A program made the position numbers and the translations under genes. The notes under the pieces are model-generated. The model was not told where the DNA came from and made no database searches. It saw nothing but the letters and a program-made list of their open reading frames with translations. This document shows positions 1-9,399 of a stretch of DNA of 64,000 bases, in pieces. The number at the start of each line of letters is the position of its first letter. Position 1 is the stretch's first letter. This stretch comes from Methanobacteriales archaeon HGW-Methanobacteriales-1 (lineage in GTDB: Archaea; Methanobacteriota; Methanobacteria; Methanobacteriales; Methanobacteriaceae), in NCBI GenBank assembly GCA_002839705.1, contig PGYO01000002.1, positions 124,001 to 188,000 on the forward strand, written 5' to 3'.

Positions 1-20
1 ATTAAACAGAGGTTAACAAA

Positions 21-683
21 ATGAATAACAAATACCTTATCTTAATTTCAGTTTGTCTGGCCATCATTGTATTGGCCACATCTTTATATGGGCTTTCTAA
101 AACCCCAAACATTTCTACAAGCCCAATAACATCATGGAATTCACAAATTACGTCTCCACAAATCAGTGCCACTTCATTTGTGGATCCTTCAGCCAGAGTA
201 ATCGGAGACGTGACTATTGGAAGTAATGTTTTCATTGGTCCATTTGCATCAGTGCGTGGTGATGAGGGATCACCTATTTATATTGGTGATAGTTCAAACA
301 TCCAAGATGGTGTGATTATACATGGTCTTAAAGACCCCCGAGTAACTGTTGGAGGTAAAAACTATTCTGTCTACGTTGGAAAAGAAGTTTCAATGGCACA
401 TGGCAGTATAATTCACGGTCCTGTCTTTATTGACGACAAAAGTTTTATTGGCTTTGGTGCAGTGATATTCAAAGCAAATATAGGTAAAAATTGTGTGATA
501 CTACACAATGCAGTGGTGACAAATAACGTAAATATAGCCGATGGTAAATATGTACCAGCCGGTGCAATAATCGACGACCAAGCAAAAGCAGATGCACTAA
601 CAGAAGTTCCAGAAACTCTCAAAGAACTACCTCCAGACGTAGTAAAAGTCAATAAAGAACTGACAAACACATACAAACGCTAA
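21..683 (+). CDS. Gamma-class carbonic anhydrase, membrane-anchored or secreted
   Basis: This 220-residue protein should interconvert CO2 and bicarbonate outside the membrane. Residues 5-24 form a hydrophobic signal or anchor segment, followed by a Ser/Thr-rich linker to about residue 50. Residues 55-190 show the hexapeptide periodicity of a left-handed beta-helix. The expected metal ligands are visible as H101, H127 and H132, and an acidic D81-E82 pair sits in the active-site region. It resembles Cam of Methanosarcina, but the acidic loop after H101 is shorter. The ATG is preceded by GAGGTTAA. The stop codon lies inside a large inverted repeat that probably ends transcription. Family assignment is firm; activity and exact location are inferred. 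Confidence 0.88.
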   Translation: MNNKYLILISVCLAIIVLATSLYGLSKTPNISTSPITSWNSQITSPQISATSFVDPSARVIGDVTIGSNVFIGPFASVRGDEGSPIYIGDSSNIQDGVIIHGLKDPRVTVGGKNYSVYVGKEVSMAHGSIIHGPVFIDDKSFIGFGAVIFKANIGKNCVILHNAVVTNNVNIADGKYVPAGAIIDDQAKADALTEVPETLKELPPDVVKVNKELTNTYKR

Positions 684-775
684 TGGGATATTAACTCAGT
701 TTAACATGTTCCCCCCATTATTTTTTTTAATGATAAATGAGTTAATAATATCCCATTAGTTTTTTAGTTTTTTTG
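681..775 (+). terminator. Inverted repeat plus T-tract, probable terminator
   Basis: Arms at 681-698 and 738-758 are complementary over 18 pairs, with a 3-nt bulge in the right arm and a loop of about 39 nt. T-rich sequence follows at 760-775. The left arm begins with the carbonic anhydrase stop codon, so the stem starts within the gene end. The loop holds a short palindrome (AACATGTT). Probably an intrinsic terminator or 3' stabilising hairpin. Confidence 0.6.
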
Positions 776-1277
776 GCATGATCTTATTTTAATTGACTTT
801 AAAAGTGAATGAACTTCGTAAATAATAGATTTGATAATAAAAATTCTAAAACATCTCAGAATATAATTCTCAAAAAAAGCCCCCTAAAAAAAGGATGATT
901 CAAAAATTATTAATTAGATAAGACTTTTTTATAACAATGCATTTAAAGTATTTATAACCGATAGTATCTGCTTAAACAGTAAAATTATACCTTAAAATAT
1001 GTTTTTCCTAATCTAAACTTTAAATAAATAACTGATAAAAAAAATTAATCTCAAAATTCAAGATACACTATTACTAAATTCAGTATCCTTACTTAAATTT
1101 GTTAGATATATATACATTGAACAATTAATAATATGACTAGAATCTGATTAATATCATAATCAAAAATAAATAATATTTGGATTTCTATTTACATATAATA
1201 ATTTTCATTATTAAAAAATAAGTTATATACTTTTTCAAAATAATAGTGTTAGCAGCCATGATTTTGGTTTTGTTATT
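776..1277. other. AT-rich intergenic region
   Basis: About 500 bases with no supported gene. Sequence is strongly AT-biased with many stops in all frames. A TATA-like element (TTATATAC, around 1220) lies about 50 bases before the PAS-protein start and may be its promoter. Nothing else is recognisable. Confidence 0.6.
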
Positions 1278-3830
1278 ATGCAGTATAAAAAAAAGAAAAA
1301 ACGTCAAGATGTAGATGAATCTAAGAAATCAGAAGACATCTTTGTAGAAGATGATAATTTCAATGAAAAAATGCATTTAAATGAGGTTTTTAAAGAATCT
1401 GAAGGAAGATATAAGTTTCCTATTAATAATTCTAAAGTTCCAATGAACATCTTCTCTGAAGATATGAAGATTTTGGATGTAAATAAAAGACTAATTCAAC
1501 TCTCAGGATATTCTAAAAAAGAGCTTTTATCCATGAAATTGAAAGATATATACCCTGAATCAGCTGAAATCTTGAGTGAAGGAATAAAAAAGATAATTGA
1601 AGCTAAAAAATTTCCTATTTTTGAAGTTAATTTACATACTAAAAAGGGGAAGATTATACCTGTTGAAATAGTTGTCACTGAACTTAAAAATTATGGTCCA
1701 AAAAGTGTTTTCCAAGGTACTGTGAGAGATAGTGACGCGCTTATACAAATAGAAAAAGCTTTAACTGATATTGAAAAAAGTTTTAAAACGTTAGTTGAGA
1801 CTTCCTTTGATATTATCCTGCTTTTTGATCGAGACTGCAGAACTCTTTATGTGAATCCAACAATTGAAAAGCTAAGTGGTATTCCTCCAGAGGATTTTAT
1901 TGGCAAAAAGTTTGTACAACTTGGTTTATCTGATGATTTAGTTAATCTGTATAAAGAGACTGTTTATAAAGTTTTTGAAACCAAAACCGATGATCGTGTT
2001 GAATTAAAACTTCCTAAAGGTATTTGGATAGATGCGTTTTTAGTACCTGAATTTGATGAAAAAGGTGATGTAAAGTTTGTTATAATTACTGCACGAGATA
2101 TCACTGAACGTAAGCATGCAGAGGAAAGATTAAGGGAAAGTGAAAATAAGTATCGTGGACTTGTCAATAGTTGTGTTGATGCTGTGATATCTGTTGACAT
2201 GCAAATGAGGATCACTATGTGGAATCCTGCAGCAGAGAGATTATTTGGTTATAATGAAAAAGAAATACTGGGAAAAAGCTTAATGACAATTGTTCCAAAA
2301 AGCTATAAAAAAGAAAAAGAAAAAGAAAAAGGATTTGATGAATATAGGAAAACTGGTGCAAGTATTGTTATAGAAAAAACTGTAGAACTTGAAGGACTAA
2401 GAAAAGACGGGATGAAAATTCCTATAGAGCTTTCAATTTCATCAACAAGAGTGGGAGAAAACGAAAATCCTACTGCAATTATTAGAGACATCACTGAACG
2501 TAAAAAGATGGAAGAAACCTTAAAACATAGTGAAAAATATCAAAGAACTATTTTTTCTTCAGTCCACACAGGAATTATTGTAGTTGATGAGAAAACCCAT
2601 GAAATACTTGATGTTAATCAAGTAGCCGCCGACCTCATAGGTGTTTCAAAGGAAAAAATTATGGGGAATATATGTCACAGATACATATGCCCTGCTGACG
2701 AAGGTAAATGCCCCATCAGTGACCTTGATCAAGTTGTAGATAATTCTGAACGTGTCCTTTTAGATGTTAAAGGTAATAAAATACCCATATTAAAAACTGT
2801 GATTCCAATAAAATTAGTAGGACGTGAATGCCTCCTTGAAAGTTTTATTGATATGACTGAACGTAAAAAAATGGAAAATGCCTTAAAACATAGCGAAGAA
2901 AGTTTCAGGGCTTTATCTGATGATTCAATTGACCTTATCATGCGCCATGATAGGGAGCATAGACATCTTTATGTGAACCCCATTGTTGAAAAGTTTATAG
3001 GTATTCTGCCTGAGGACTTTATAGGTAAAACACTTAAGGAAATGGGGTTTCCAAAGGATTTAGTGAAATTGTGGGAGAAAGCTATTGACAAAGTATTCAA
3101 AACAAAAAAAAATAACCACATTGAATTCGAACTCCCGAAGGGTATATGGATAGATGCATTGTTAGTGCCAGAATTTGATGAGAAAGGTGATGTAAAAATT
3201 GTTTTAACTTCAGCACGTGACATCACTGAACGTAAAAAGATGGAAACCGCCTTGTCATGGGAAGTTTCAATTAACAATGCTTTGGCTAAATTATCAAGAA
3301 ATCTCCTGTCTCAAGCCTCAATTGATGATATTTCATATCTTGTTTTAGAACATGCCAAAGATCTAACCTGCAGCCAATACGGTTTTGTTGGATATATAAA
3401 TCCTAAAACAGGTTATCTAATGGTTCCTACCCTCAAACGAGATTTCCGGAAAGAATTAAAGAAAAAAAATAAGAAAACAGTTTTTAAGAAATTTAAGGGA
3501 TTGTGGGGTTGTGTGTTGAATAATAAAGAGTCAATCTTCACCAATGATCCTGCTTGGGATCCAAGATCAACTGGAACTCCTGAGGACCATATCGCAATTA
3601 ACAATTTTGTATCCGCCCCTGCGATGATAGAAGACAAATTAGTAGGGCAAATTGCTTTAGCTAACGCAGACCATGATTATACTAAAAAAGATTTGGATTT
3701 AGTAGAACGTTTAGCTGATCTCTATGCCATTGCTATTAATCGTGAATTATTAGAAGAAAAAATTCGTGGAAGTGAAGAAAAACATAGAAAAATAGTTGAA
3801 AAATTTTTAGAAACTGTGTCAGAGGATTAA
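1278..3830 (+). CDS. Multi-PAS/GAF sensor protein without an output domain
   Basis: An 850-residue cytoplasmic signalling protein with no membrane segment. About five PAS domains are visible (roughly residues 45-150, 169-279, 290-410, 418-530 and 543-653), most ending in the PAC signature DITERK or a close variant. A GAF domain covers about 665-825. PAS2 and PAS5 are near-duplicates sharing LPKGIWIDA and LVPEFDEKGDVK, so the array grew by internal duplication. PAS4 has a Cys triad, C466, C471 and C478. No histidine kinase, receiver, GGDEF or DNA-binding domain follows; the chain ends in a short charged helix. It may act through a partner kinase or be a truncated kinase. A weak TATA box near 1220 precedes it. 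Confidence 0.82.
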   Translation: MQYKKKKKRQDVDESKKSEDIFVEDDNFNEKMHLNEVFKESEGRYKFPINNSKVPMNIFSEDMKILDVNKRLIQLSGYSKKELLSMKLKDIYPESAEILSEGIKKIIEAKKFPIFEVNLHTKKGKIIPVEIVVTELKNYGPKSVFQGTVRDSDALIQIEKALTDIEKSFKTLVETSFDIILLFDRDCRTLYVNPTIEKLSGIPPEDFIGKKFVQLGLSDDLVNLYKETVYKVFETKTDDRVELKLPKGIWIDAFLVPEFDEKGDVKFVIITARDITERKHAEERLRESENKYRGLVNSCVDAVISVDMQMRITMWNPAAERLFGYNEKEILGKSLMTIVPKSYKKEKEKEKGFDEYRKTGASIVIEKTVELEGLRKDGMKIPIELSISSTRVGENENPTAIIRDITERKKMEETLKHSEKYQRTIFSSVHTGIIVVDEKTHEILDVNQVAADLIGVSKEKIMGNICHRYICPADEGKCPISDLDQVVDNSERVLLDVKGNKIPILKTVIPIKLVGRECLLESFIDMTERKKMENALKHSEESFRALSDDSIDLIMRHDREHRHLYVNPIVEKFIGILPEDFIGKTLKEMGFPKDLVKLWEKAIDKVFKTKKNNHIEFELPKGIWIDALLVPEFDEKGDVKIVLTSARDITERKKMETALSWEVSINNALAKLSRNLLSQASIDDISYLVLEHAKDLTCSQYGFVGYINPKTGYLMVPTLKRDFRKELKKKNKKTVFKKFKGLWGCVLNNKESIFTNDPAWDPRSTGTPEDHIAINNFVSAPAMIEDKLVGQIALANADHDYTKKDLDLVERLADLYAIAINRELLEEKIRGSEEKHRKIVEKFLETVSED

Positions 3831-3901
3831 GTGAGACCAAAAATCTAAAGGCATATTTCAAATATTTTTGTCTTTTTTTAGATAGTCCCTCTTAAAAGTA
3901 A

Positions 3902-6082
3902 TCATTTCCCAAGCATTGCAATTTCTTCCGCAAATGCCCCCAGAACCTTTTTAGATAATCCCTCTACATATTTAAGAGATCCTGCACATTCATGTCCTCC
4001 ACCGTCTATTCCTGCTTCTGGAATTTCTCCATCAAGTTTTGTGATTATGGTGTTTAAATTGAATCCAAACATTTGATTTACAGCATCCGTAGCCCTTATC
4101 ACTCCAAAATCAGGACCGTAAGAAAGGGTTACTATTGGTTTTTCTTCACCATATTTTTTAACCATTGTATCATGCACATAACCTGTTGTTTTACCTGGTG
4201 CTGGATATGTGAATTTAAAAGCGAATTTTTCAACATCTAACACGTTGAATATCACGCCATTTGGTAATTTCTGGGTTTTAAGGTTGGGAAGGGCTGCTCT
4301 AAGCTGGTTTTTAACCCTCTTTTCAGATTCATTGTAAAGTGCTTCAATGAGTTTTGCATGTTTATCTCTATTTCCAATACCAAGAATTGTGTCCATTATT
4401 CCCCTACCATTCATGAATCTCAGATAAAACGCTTCAAAGTCTACACATGTGGCTATTTTTTCAAGATCTTCCCTATCATAACCTTTAGAATCTGATATTT
4501 CTATATATTTTTGAGCCTCATCAGAGCTTGCATGATCACCTACAGCTGCAATTCCTGGTAGATGCATCAATTGCTCTTTAACTTCAGGATTTATCATTTT
4601 TGCAACTTCAAATGCTAGTGCACCTGCTGTTATTTCTGAATTACCCCCTACAAGATAAGGATTCACATGTACATCCACATAATCGTCTACAATCACTCTT
4701 TCATCAATCACTTCGCCAGGATAATGATGATCGATAACTACAATCTCTATATCATAAATTTTAGCTTTTATAAGGGCTAAAACATCTTCTTCTGTTGATC
4801 CATTATCTAATAAAACTATTAATGGTAATTTCTGGCCGTGTCTTTCCCTATCTTCAAGTGCAAATGATAGATCTTTTACAACATCTTCAATTTCATAGAA
4901 TGGTGCTTTACTTGGTGCTCTTTTAAAGAAATGCCATTCTGCATCGCTCCCGGGATTTATATCTCTTATAAGTGGCACTACTGCTTTTTCTATGGCAACA
5001 CCTGCACATATTCCATCTGCATCTGCATGGTGCCTTACAAGAACGGATCTCCCATCAAAAATAGCTCTTCTTATGGCTTTTGCAGCTAATCTCATCCTTT
5101 CTTGAAGTTTATTAAGGACTTCACTTTCAATCATTAGTTCTGTGGTTTCAGGTTCTGCTTTTTTGTCTATTGCTTCATCGATTAGTTTTCTTGCTTCAAT
5201 TGATTCTTTTCCATGGAGTTTTTCAATAGATTCTGATTCTATCTGTATTTTTCCACTGTGAATATTTACTTCACCAAGGACTTCCACTATGTTTCCAACA
5301 TTAATATGTGGATATACTCTGATTCCAGGCTCATCAAATGCTGCAGCCCATGTTGTAGATGTTTCATCCGATATTGTAAATATGGTTGGTCCTGAAGTCT
5401 GTTGAATTTGAATTACTTCGCCCACAATTCTGACATTTCTTCCCAGAGTTTTGGTAGTTATATCTCCAATTAAAGTACGGGCAAAATCCTTCTTGAGTGT
5501 AACCAGTTCATAATCTCCTTTTATGTTGGCTGGTCCTAAGTCCACTTCTCTTCTTTGAGGCTTTAATTCGATGACTCGGACAAATATTTCATCCCCTACA
5601 TTGTAACCAGAAGCTCCAGTTCTCATTAGTCCCCATACTTGGTTAGAAAGACTAACAAAGACTCCATATTTTTCTACTCGAGTAATTTTTCCCTTATAAG
5701 CAGATCCAACTTCTAAATCAGACATCTCACAAGCTGCTTGAAGGACGTAAACTATTTCCTTTTTATCCTTACAATCATCACAGTATTCAGTATCGTTATT
5801 TAAAATTTTACCACATTCCCTACAAACATTTATTTCTCCTGCTCCTTTACAGAGAGGACAGCTTTCATGTAATTCAATTTCCCCTTTTCCTTTACATACT
5901 TCACAGGGGACGTCATGATCCTCTTCCAGGTCAAATCGCTGGCGAGCATTAGTAGATACTCCTTTAAAATGGCTTTTAACATCTTCAGAAGATGCATAGC
6001 CAGTTCCGCCACAAGCATCACATTCTTTGTGGCCTGTAACTTCATAACCTTTCCCTTTACATCCTATACAAGTTTTATTCAT
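3902..6082 (-). CDS. Archaeal RecJ-like DHH nuclease with DnaJ-type zinc finger (COG1107)
   Basis: A 726-residue putative single-strand nuclease or phosphoesterase. The N-terminal ~115 residues carry repeated CxxC(x)GxG zinc motifs of DnaJ type plus a further zinc ribbon. An S1-like OB fold follows (about 125-190), then a second OB domain (about 205-290). The DHH catalytic region has DADG near residue 350 and DHHYPG near 450. A C-terminal DHHA1 domain has GGGHECAG near 693. I chose the ATG at 6082 because GAGGAA lies just upstream, rather than an in-frame codon four residues earlier. The order of domains matches archaeal COG1107 proteins, implicated by family in DNA or RNA processing; the exact substrate is unknown. 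Confidence 0.88.
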   Translation of the reverse strand: MNKTCIGCKGKGYEVTGHKECDACGGTGYASSEDVKSHFKGVSTNARQRFDLEEDHDVPCEVCKGKGEIELHESCPLCKGAGEINVCRECGKILNNDTEYCDDCKDKKEIVYVLQAACEMSDLEVGSAYKGKITRVEKYGVFVSLSNQVWGLMRTGASGYNVGDEIFVRVIELKPQRREVDLGPANIKGDYELVTLKKDFARTLIGDITTKTLGRNVRIVGEVIQIQQTSGPTIFTISDETSTTWAAAFDEPGIRVYPHINVGNIVEVLGEVNIHSGKIQIESESIEKLHGKESIEARKLIDEAIDKKAEPETTELMIESEVLNKLQERMRLAAKAIRRAIFDGRSVLVRHHADADGICAGVAIEKAVVPLIRDINPGSDAEWHFFKRAPSKAPFYEIEDVVKDLSFALEDRERHGQKLPLIVLLDNGSTEEDVLALIKAKIYDIEIVVIDHHYPGEVIDERVIVDDYVDVHVNPYLVGGNSEITAGALAFEVAKMINPEVKEQLMHLPGIAAVGDHASSDEAQKYIEISDSKGYDREDLEKIATCVDFEAFYLRFMNGRGIMDTILGIGNRDKHAKLIEALYNESEKRVKNQLRAALPNLKTQKLPNGVIFNVLDVEKFAFKFTYPAPGKTTGYVHDTMVKKYGEEKPIVTLSYGPDFGVIRATDAVNQMFGFNLNTIITKLDGEIPEAGIDGGGHECAGSLKYVEGLSKKVLGAFAEEIAMLGK

Positions 6083-6450
6083 ATTATTCCTCATATTTTA
6101 AAAAATGATTTAATAAATTTATTTAAATTAATAAAATATCTAATAAAATATCTATTAATCGAGTATAATTTAATAATCTTTATTTAAATTAATAAAATTA
6201 GCAAATTAAAATTATCATGTAATCTATTAATCAAAATAAATTAATTGAAATTATATATTATTAAATTTTTATATTTAATATAATATTTGTTTTATTGATT
6301 ATTAGTATATTCATTGGACTATATACTATTTTAAGTATTTGTTTAGTTGATTTAGAACTAATAAAATTTTCAAATCTGAGTAATTTAATTCATTCAAATT
6401 TTAAATTCAATTAGAAAATATAAAATAAAATTTTTATTAATTTTATTTAA
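6083..6450. other. AT-rich intergenic region with short repeats
   Basis: No gene is supported. The region serves as the upstream sequence of the minus-strand DHH nuclease. It contains two identical 20-bp copies (6118-6137 and 6179-6198) and a tandem 12-bp repeat (6129-6152). Composition is almost entirely A/T. Confidence 0.6.
6118..6198. repeat. Pair of 20-bp direct repeats
   Basis: TTTATTTAAATTAATAAAAT occurs at 6118-6137 and again at 6179-6198, start-to-start 61 bp. A tandem 12-bp unit TAATAAAATATC (6129-6140 and 6141-6152) overlaps the first copy. They lie 36-116 bases upstream of the DHH nuclease start, where promoter elements are expected. Low complexity makes chance a real alternative. 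Confidence 0.45.
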
Positions 6451-6942
6451 TTATTTAAATTTATTTGGATTCTCTTTAACCAACTGCTCTTTCTGCTTTT
6501 GGAAATCCTGAGCATTTACCATCATACTGTTAGCAGAACGTAAATTACTGTTTGCAGTTTCATTATCTCCTGTTTGGAACAACTGTCCTGCAGTTCTAAG
6601 CTCAGATGTAGCATTTAATTTAGCATCTATTTCTGATAAAACAAGCTGCAAATATTGAATATAAACATCATCCTGAGCGCTTTGAGCATAAGATTGTGCC
6701 TGGGAGGTTAATGTTCTTGCAGAATTATATTCAGTAAAAGCACTATCGCACTTATCCAGACTGGCATTAATATCATCGTTATTAATGTCTTTTGCTGATT
6801 GATTGTAATAGTCATCTCCTTTCTGGAGGTGGCTATTTATCTGAGAACTCAATTGATCTATTTTAGTGATATCTGATTGAGTACACCCACAGATCAAAGT
6901 TATAGAAATGAAAATAATTAGAATCATTAACTTGGTCTTCAT
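6451..6942 (-). CDS. Small putative lipoprotein, function unknown
   Basis: A 163-residue exported protein. Residues 1-19 are a signal peptide with a lipobox-like ICGC ending at C20, so lipid anchoring is likely. The mature part is predicted mostly helical, polar and rich in Asn, Gln, Ser and Asp, with runs such as SAQDD and SEIDAKL suggesting a coiled-coil-like helical bundle. It has no further Cys. GTGGAAT precedes the ATG. No family recognised; neighbours give no clear functional hint. Confidence 0.7.
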   Translation of the reverse strand: MKTKLMILIIFISITLICGCTQSDITKIDQLSSQINSHLQKGDDYYNQSAKDINNDDINASLDKCDSAFTEYNSARTLTSQAQSYAQSAQDDVYIQYLQLVLSEIDAKLNATSELRTAGQLFQTGDNETANSNLRSANSMMVNAQDFQKQKEQLVKENPNKFK

Positions 6943-7190
6943 CTATTCCACTTCTTCTTTTTATGATATTTAAAAATTATGAACATTATAACAAAATAAG
7001 TAATATTCATCGTCATTTAATAAAATAATTTCCCATATTTATTTACTGGAATCTATAATTTTGAATTAAAAATAATTCTAATTTAAAATTTTATCAAAAT
7101 TAAATTTAATTGGATTTAATTGAACTGAAAATAGGAACTAAAATTAAAAATAAAGAATTTATTTTGAAAATAGTAGGAATAAGTAATTAA

Positions 7191-7574
7191 TTAACCATGC
7201 CATAGGCCATGGATTATACAGTATTCCCTAACTTTTAAATCCTTAATTTCATCTTCTTCTAATTCAAATTCGGCAGAAGGTTCATCTCCAGGATTTAATG
7301 TTTGTCTGTAAACTTTTCCATCCACAATCACTTCTATTAAATGAATGTAGTGGCTTTCCTCCATAGGGTGTGGAACTTCGCCTACTTTAACTTTAACCCC
7401 ATCTTCTGTTTTTTCAACAATTGGAATATGTTTTTCAGGGCCTACATCAGTTTGGCGTTCTATTAAAAGTTCCATGGGCTGACCACAGCAAACTAATTCT
7501 CCGCCACCAACTTTAACAACTTCAACCATATTTCCACAAACATTGCACCGGTAAATTTGATTAAGTTCAACCAT
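7191..7574 (-). CDS. Desulfoferrodoxin / superoxide reductase
   Basis: A 127-residue superoxide reductase that reduces superoxide to peroxide in anaerobes. The N-terminal desulforedoxin iron site is complete: CNVC, then adjacent CC in CCGQPM. The catalytic non-haem iron site has EKHIP, the [10 protein letters not shown] histidines and the C-terminal CxxH ([11 protein letters not shown]). I chose ATG at 7574, nine bases after GGAG; an upstream in-frame TTG would add five residues. It lies beside rubrerythrin on the same strand, which removes the peroxide it makes, although a gap of about 110 bases allows separate promoters. Confidence 0.95.
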   Translation of the reverse strand: MVELNQIYRCNVCGNMVEVVKVGGGELVCCGQPMELLIERQTDVGPEKHIPIVEKTEDGVKVKVGEVPHPMEESHYIHLIEVIVDGKVYRQTLNPGDEPSAEFELEEDEIKDLKVREYCIIHGLWHG

Positions 7575-7686
7575 TTTTCTTTTCTCCAATTAATTAATTT
7601 CAATTTTATTAGTATTTCAAAATTATTCGAAATTTGAATAGAACTAATTCTTAAATCATGATTTGATTAAAATGTACCTATCAAAG

Positions 7687-8268
7687 TTAGTAAGTTTCAC
7701 TGAGTATTTGATAGTACTTGGAAGGGTGATCACAGGCAGGACATTTAGCAGGAGGTTTTTTGCCTTCTTGGAAATATCCACACTTACGGCAAAACCAGGT
7801 AACTTCTTCGTTTTTCTGGTAAACAGTTCCAGTTTCCACTAATTTCAATAAATTCATGTATCGAGCTTCATGATGTTCTTCTGCCTTAGAAATGGCTAAT
7901 AATCGCTCTGAAATTTCTGGGTATCCTTCTTCTTTGGCAGTGGCCGCAAATCCAGGGTACATCTCTGTATTTTCGTAGTGTTCTCCACCTATGGCTGCAA
8001 TAAGATTTTCATCAGTGGTTCCCAGAATAAGTGGGGCTTCGGCTTCCACGGTCAAATCTTCTAATGATTCATCAGCTTCCCTTAATTCTTGAATTAGTCT
8101 AAAGAGCCATTTGGCGTGTTCTCGTTCGTTATCTGCCGTGGCAAGGAAAATTTCAGAAATCTGCTCGAACCCTTCATTTTTAGCAACTTTGGCATACATT
8201 GTATACCTGTTACGGGCTTGACTCTCTCCAATGAATGCTTTGGCCAAATTTTCAATGGTTTTTGTCAT
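7687..8268 (-). CDS. Rubrerythrin
   Basis: A 193-residue peroxide-scavenging protein. The N-terminal ferritin-like diiron domain (about 1-145) has the helices with ESQARNRY, DNEREHAKW and AKEEHHEARY ligand motifs. A C-terminal rubredoxin-like domain follows, with WFCRKCGY and CPACDHP. The ATG at 8268 is preceded by GAGGTG at good spacing; an in-frame codon six residues earlier lacks this. With the adjacent desulfoferrodoxin it forms the oxygen-defence pair of a strict anaerobe. Its electron donor cannot be read from the window; a thioredoxin reductase-like gene at 61 kb is not adjacent. Confidence 0.95.
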   Translation of the reverse strand: MTKTIENLAKAFIGESQARNRYTMYAKVAKNEGFEQISEIFLATADNEREHAKWLFRLIQELREADESLEDLTVEAEAPLILGTTDENLIAAIGGEHYENTEMYPGFAATAKEEGYPEISERLLAISKAEEHHEARYMNLLKLVETGTVYQKNEEVTWFCRKCGYFQEGKKPPAKCPACDHPSKYYQILSETY

Positions 8269-8409
8269 AATATGCACCTCAAACATTTTTTTATATTACC
8301 TTTTTTATTCTTCATGCATTATAAGTTTATTTTATTACATTTTGCTCTGTATTTTGGGCTGGTTTTAAATATTTTTTAGTAAAAACTTTTCTTAAAAAGA
8401 TTAAAATAG

Positions 8410-9321
8410 TCAATTATTTCTTAAAATATCTTCTATTAGTATAATATCTTCTTCAGAGTCTTGGTTCAAACCTATTAATTCAATTTCAGATGAAGAAGAT
8501 ACACCAATATTTAATTGTACTGCTCTTTTTAATTGAGCTTGTTTGAAAATTTTTCCTTTAGCCACGGGACCTTTAACTCCATATGCTCGTAGAATAGCCA
8601 CACCCACGGCATCCATGGCCACCCTATCTGAGGAAGCTAATAATAAATTAGGTTCTATTATCTGGCCTTTGTCAGGTCCTTGGGTTACAAATCCTTTTAT
8701 AGCATCCATAATAATCATATCGGTCTTAAAATGCTGATTTATCTCAGCAATTATCTGTCTTTGAAAAGGAGAGACATGGAGTTCGGCCATATAATTGTAC
8801 CGGTCACCAGGAACATTTTTGGCCACCCATCCCACGAAATTTTTTAGCGATAATGTGAAATGACCACCAAACCTATGAGTTTTCAAACAGCAAGTTTCAA
8901 CGATTCTGTCAGCATCCAAAACTAATTTTGGCATATAAAACCCCTTCATCCAGTGATTTTCGGCCCCGGATATTTTGACCCAGCCTGTTTTATCCAATTC
9001 ATCGAGAACTAATGTCTCAAATCCTAATTCTTCGGATAAAGAAAAAACACCTCTTTTCTCCAGTACGGATCGTGTATTTCCCATTCCACTACGTTCGGCC
9101 AGTGTTAGTTTCGCAGGAGAATATTTTTTAAGTTCAGAAACGATATTCCTCATAGTTTCAATATGTGTAGATGCAGGATAATCATCGGAACTATTATAAT
9201 TTGCTTTTAAGGCAATTTTATCTCCAGACCATTTTTCAGTACTGAATTTTTCCATTAATTTTGGTATTCCATGGTTTCTATCTTCTGTTTTTAAGATGTA
9301 AACTTGGGATTTTCCTGACAT
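8410..9321 (-). CDS. DUF362 family protein
   Basis: A 303-residue protein of the DUF362 family. Recognisable parts are the N-terminal strand-turn with KANYNSSDD, the central RIVETCCLKTHRFGGHFTLS with its paired Cys and His, and a C-terminal AMDAVGVAILRAYG. Some family members are fused to ferredoxin domains; this one is not. Its ribosome binding site, AAGGAGGTGATT, is the best in the window, so strong translation is likely. The family's reaction is not settled; iron-sulfur binding through CC is possible but unproven. Confidence 0.82.
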   Translation of the reverse strand: MSGKSQVYILKTEDRNHGIPKLMEKFSTEKWSGDKIALKANYNSSDDYPASTHIETMRNIVSELKKYSPAKLTLAERSGMGNTRSVLEKRGVFSLSEELGFETLVLDELDKTGWVKISGAENHWMKGFYMPKLVLDADRIVETCCLKTHRFGGHFTLSLKNFVGWVAKNVPGDRYNYMAELHVSPFQRQIIAEINQHFKTDMIIMDAIKGFVTQGPDKGQIIEPNLLLASSDRVAMDAVGVAILRAYGVKGPVAKGKIFKQAQLKRAVQLNIGVSSSSEIELIGLNQDSEEDIILIEDILRNN

Positions 9322-9399
9322 CTAATCACCTCCTTATTCTTTAAAATAATATTTTTAAGAAATATTAAATAATCTTTTTTTAAAAATTTTTTAAAAATA

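Noticed and set aside
1258-1311. Short ORF (ATG at 1258, 17 codons) overlapping the start of the PAS sensor
   Set aside because: Different frame, no ribosome site and no conserved feature; the 1278 frame is clearly the gene.
3831-3901. Weak stem between the PAS sensor and the DHH nuclease as a terminator
   Set aside because: Only 6-7 pairs of A/T-rich stem with a long loop; not distinguishable from background.
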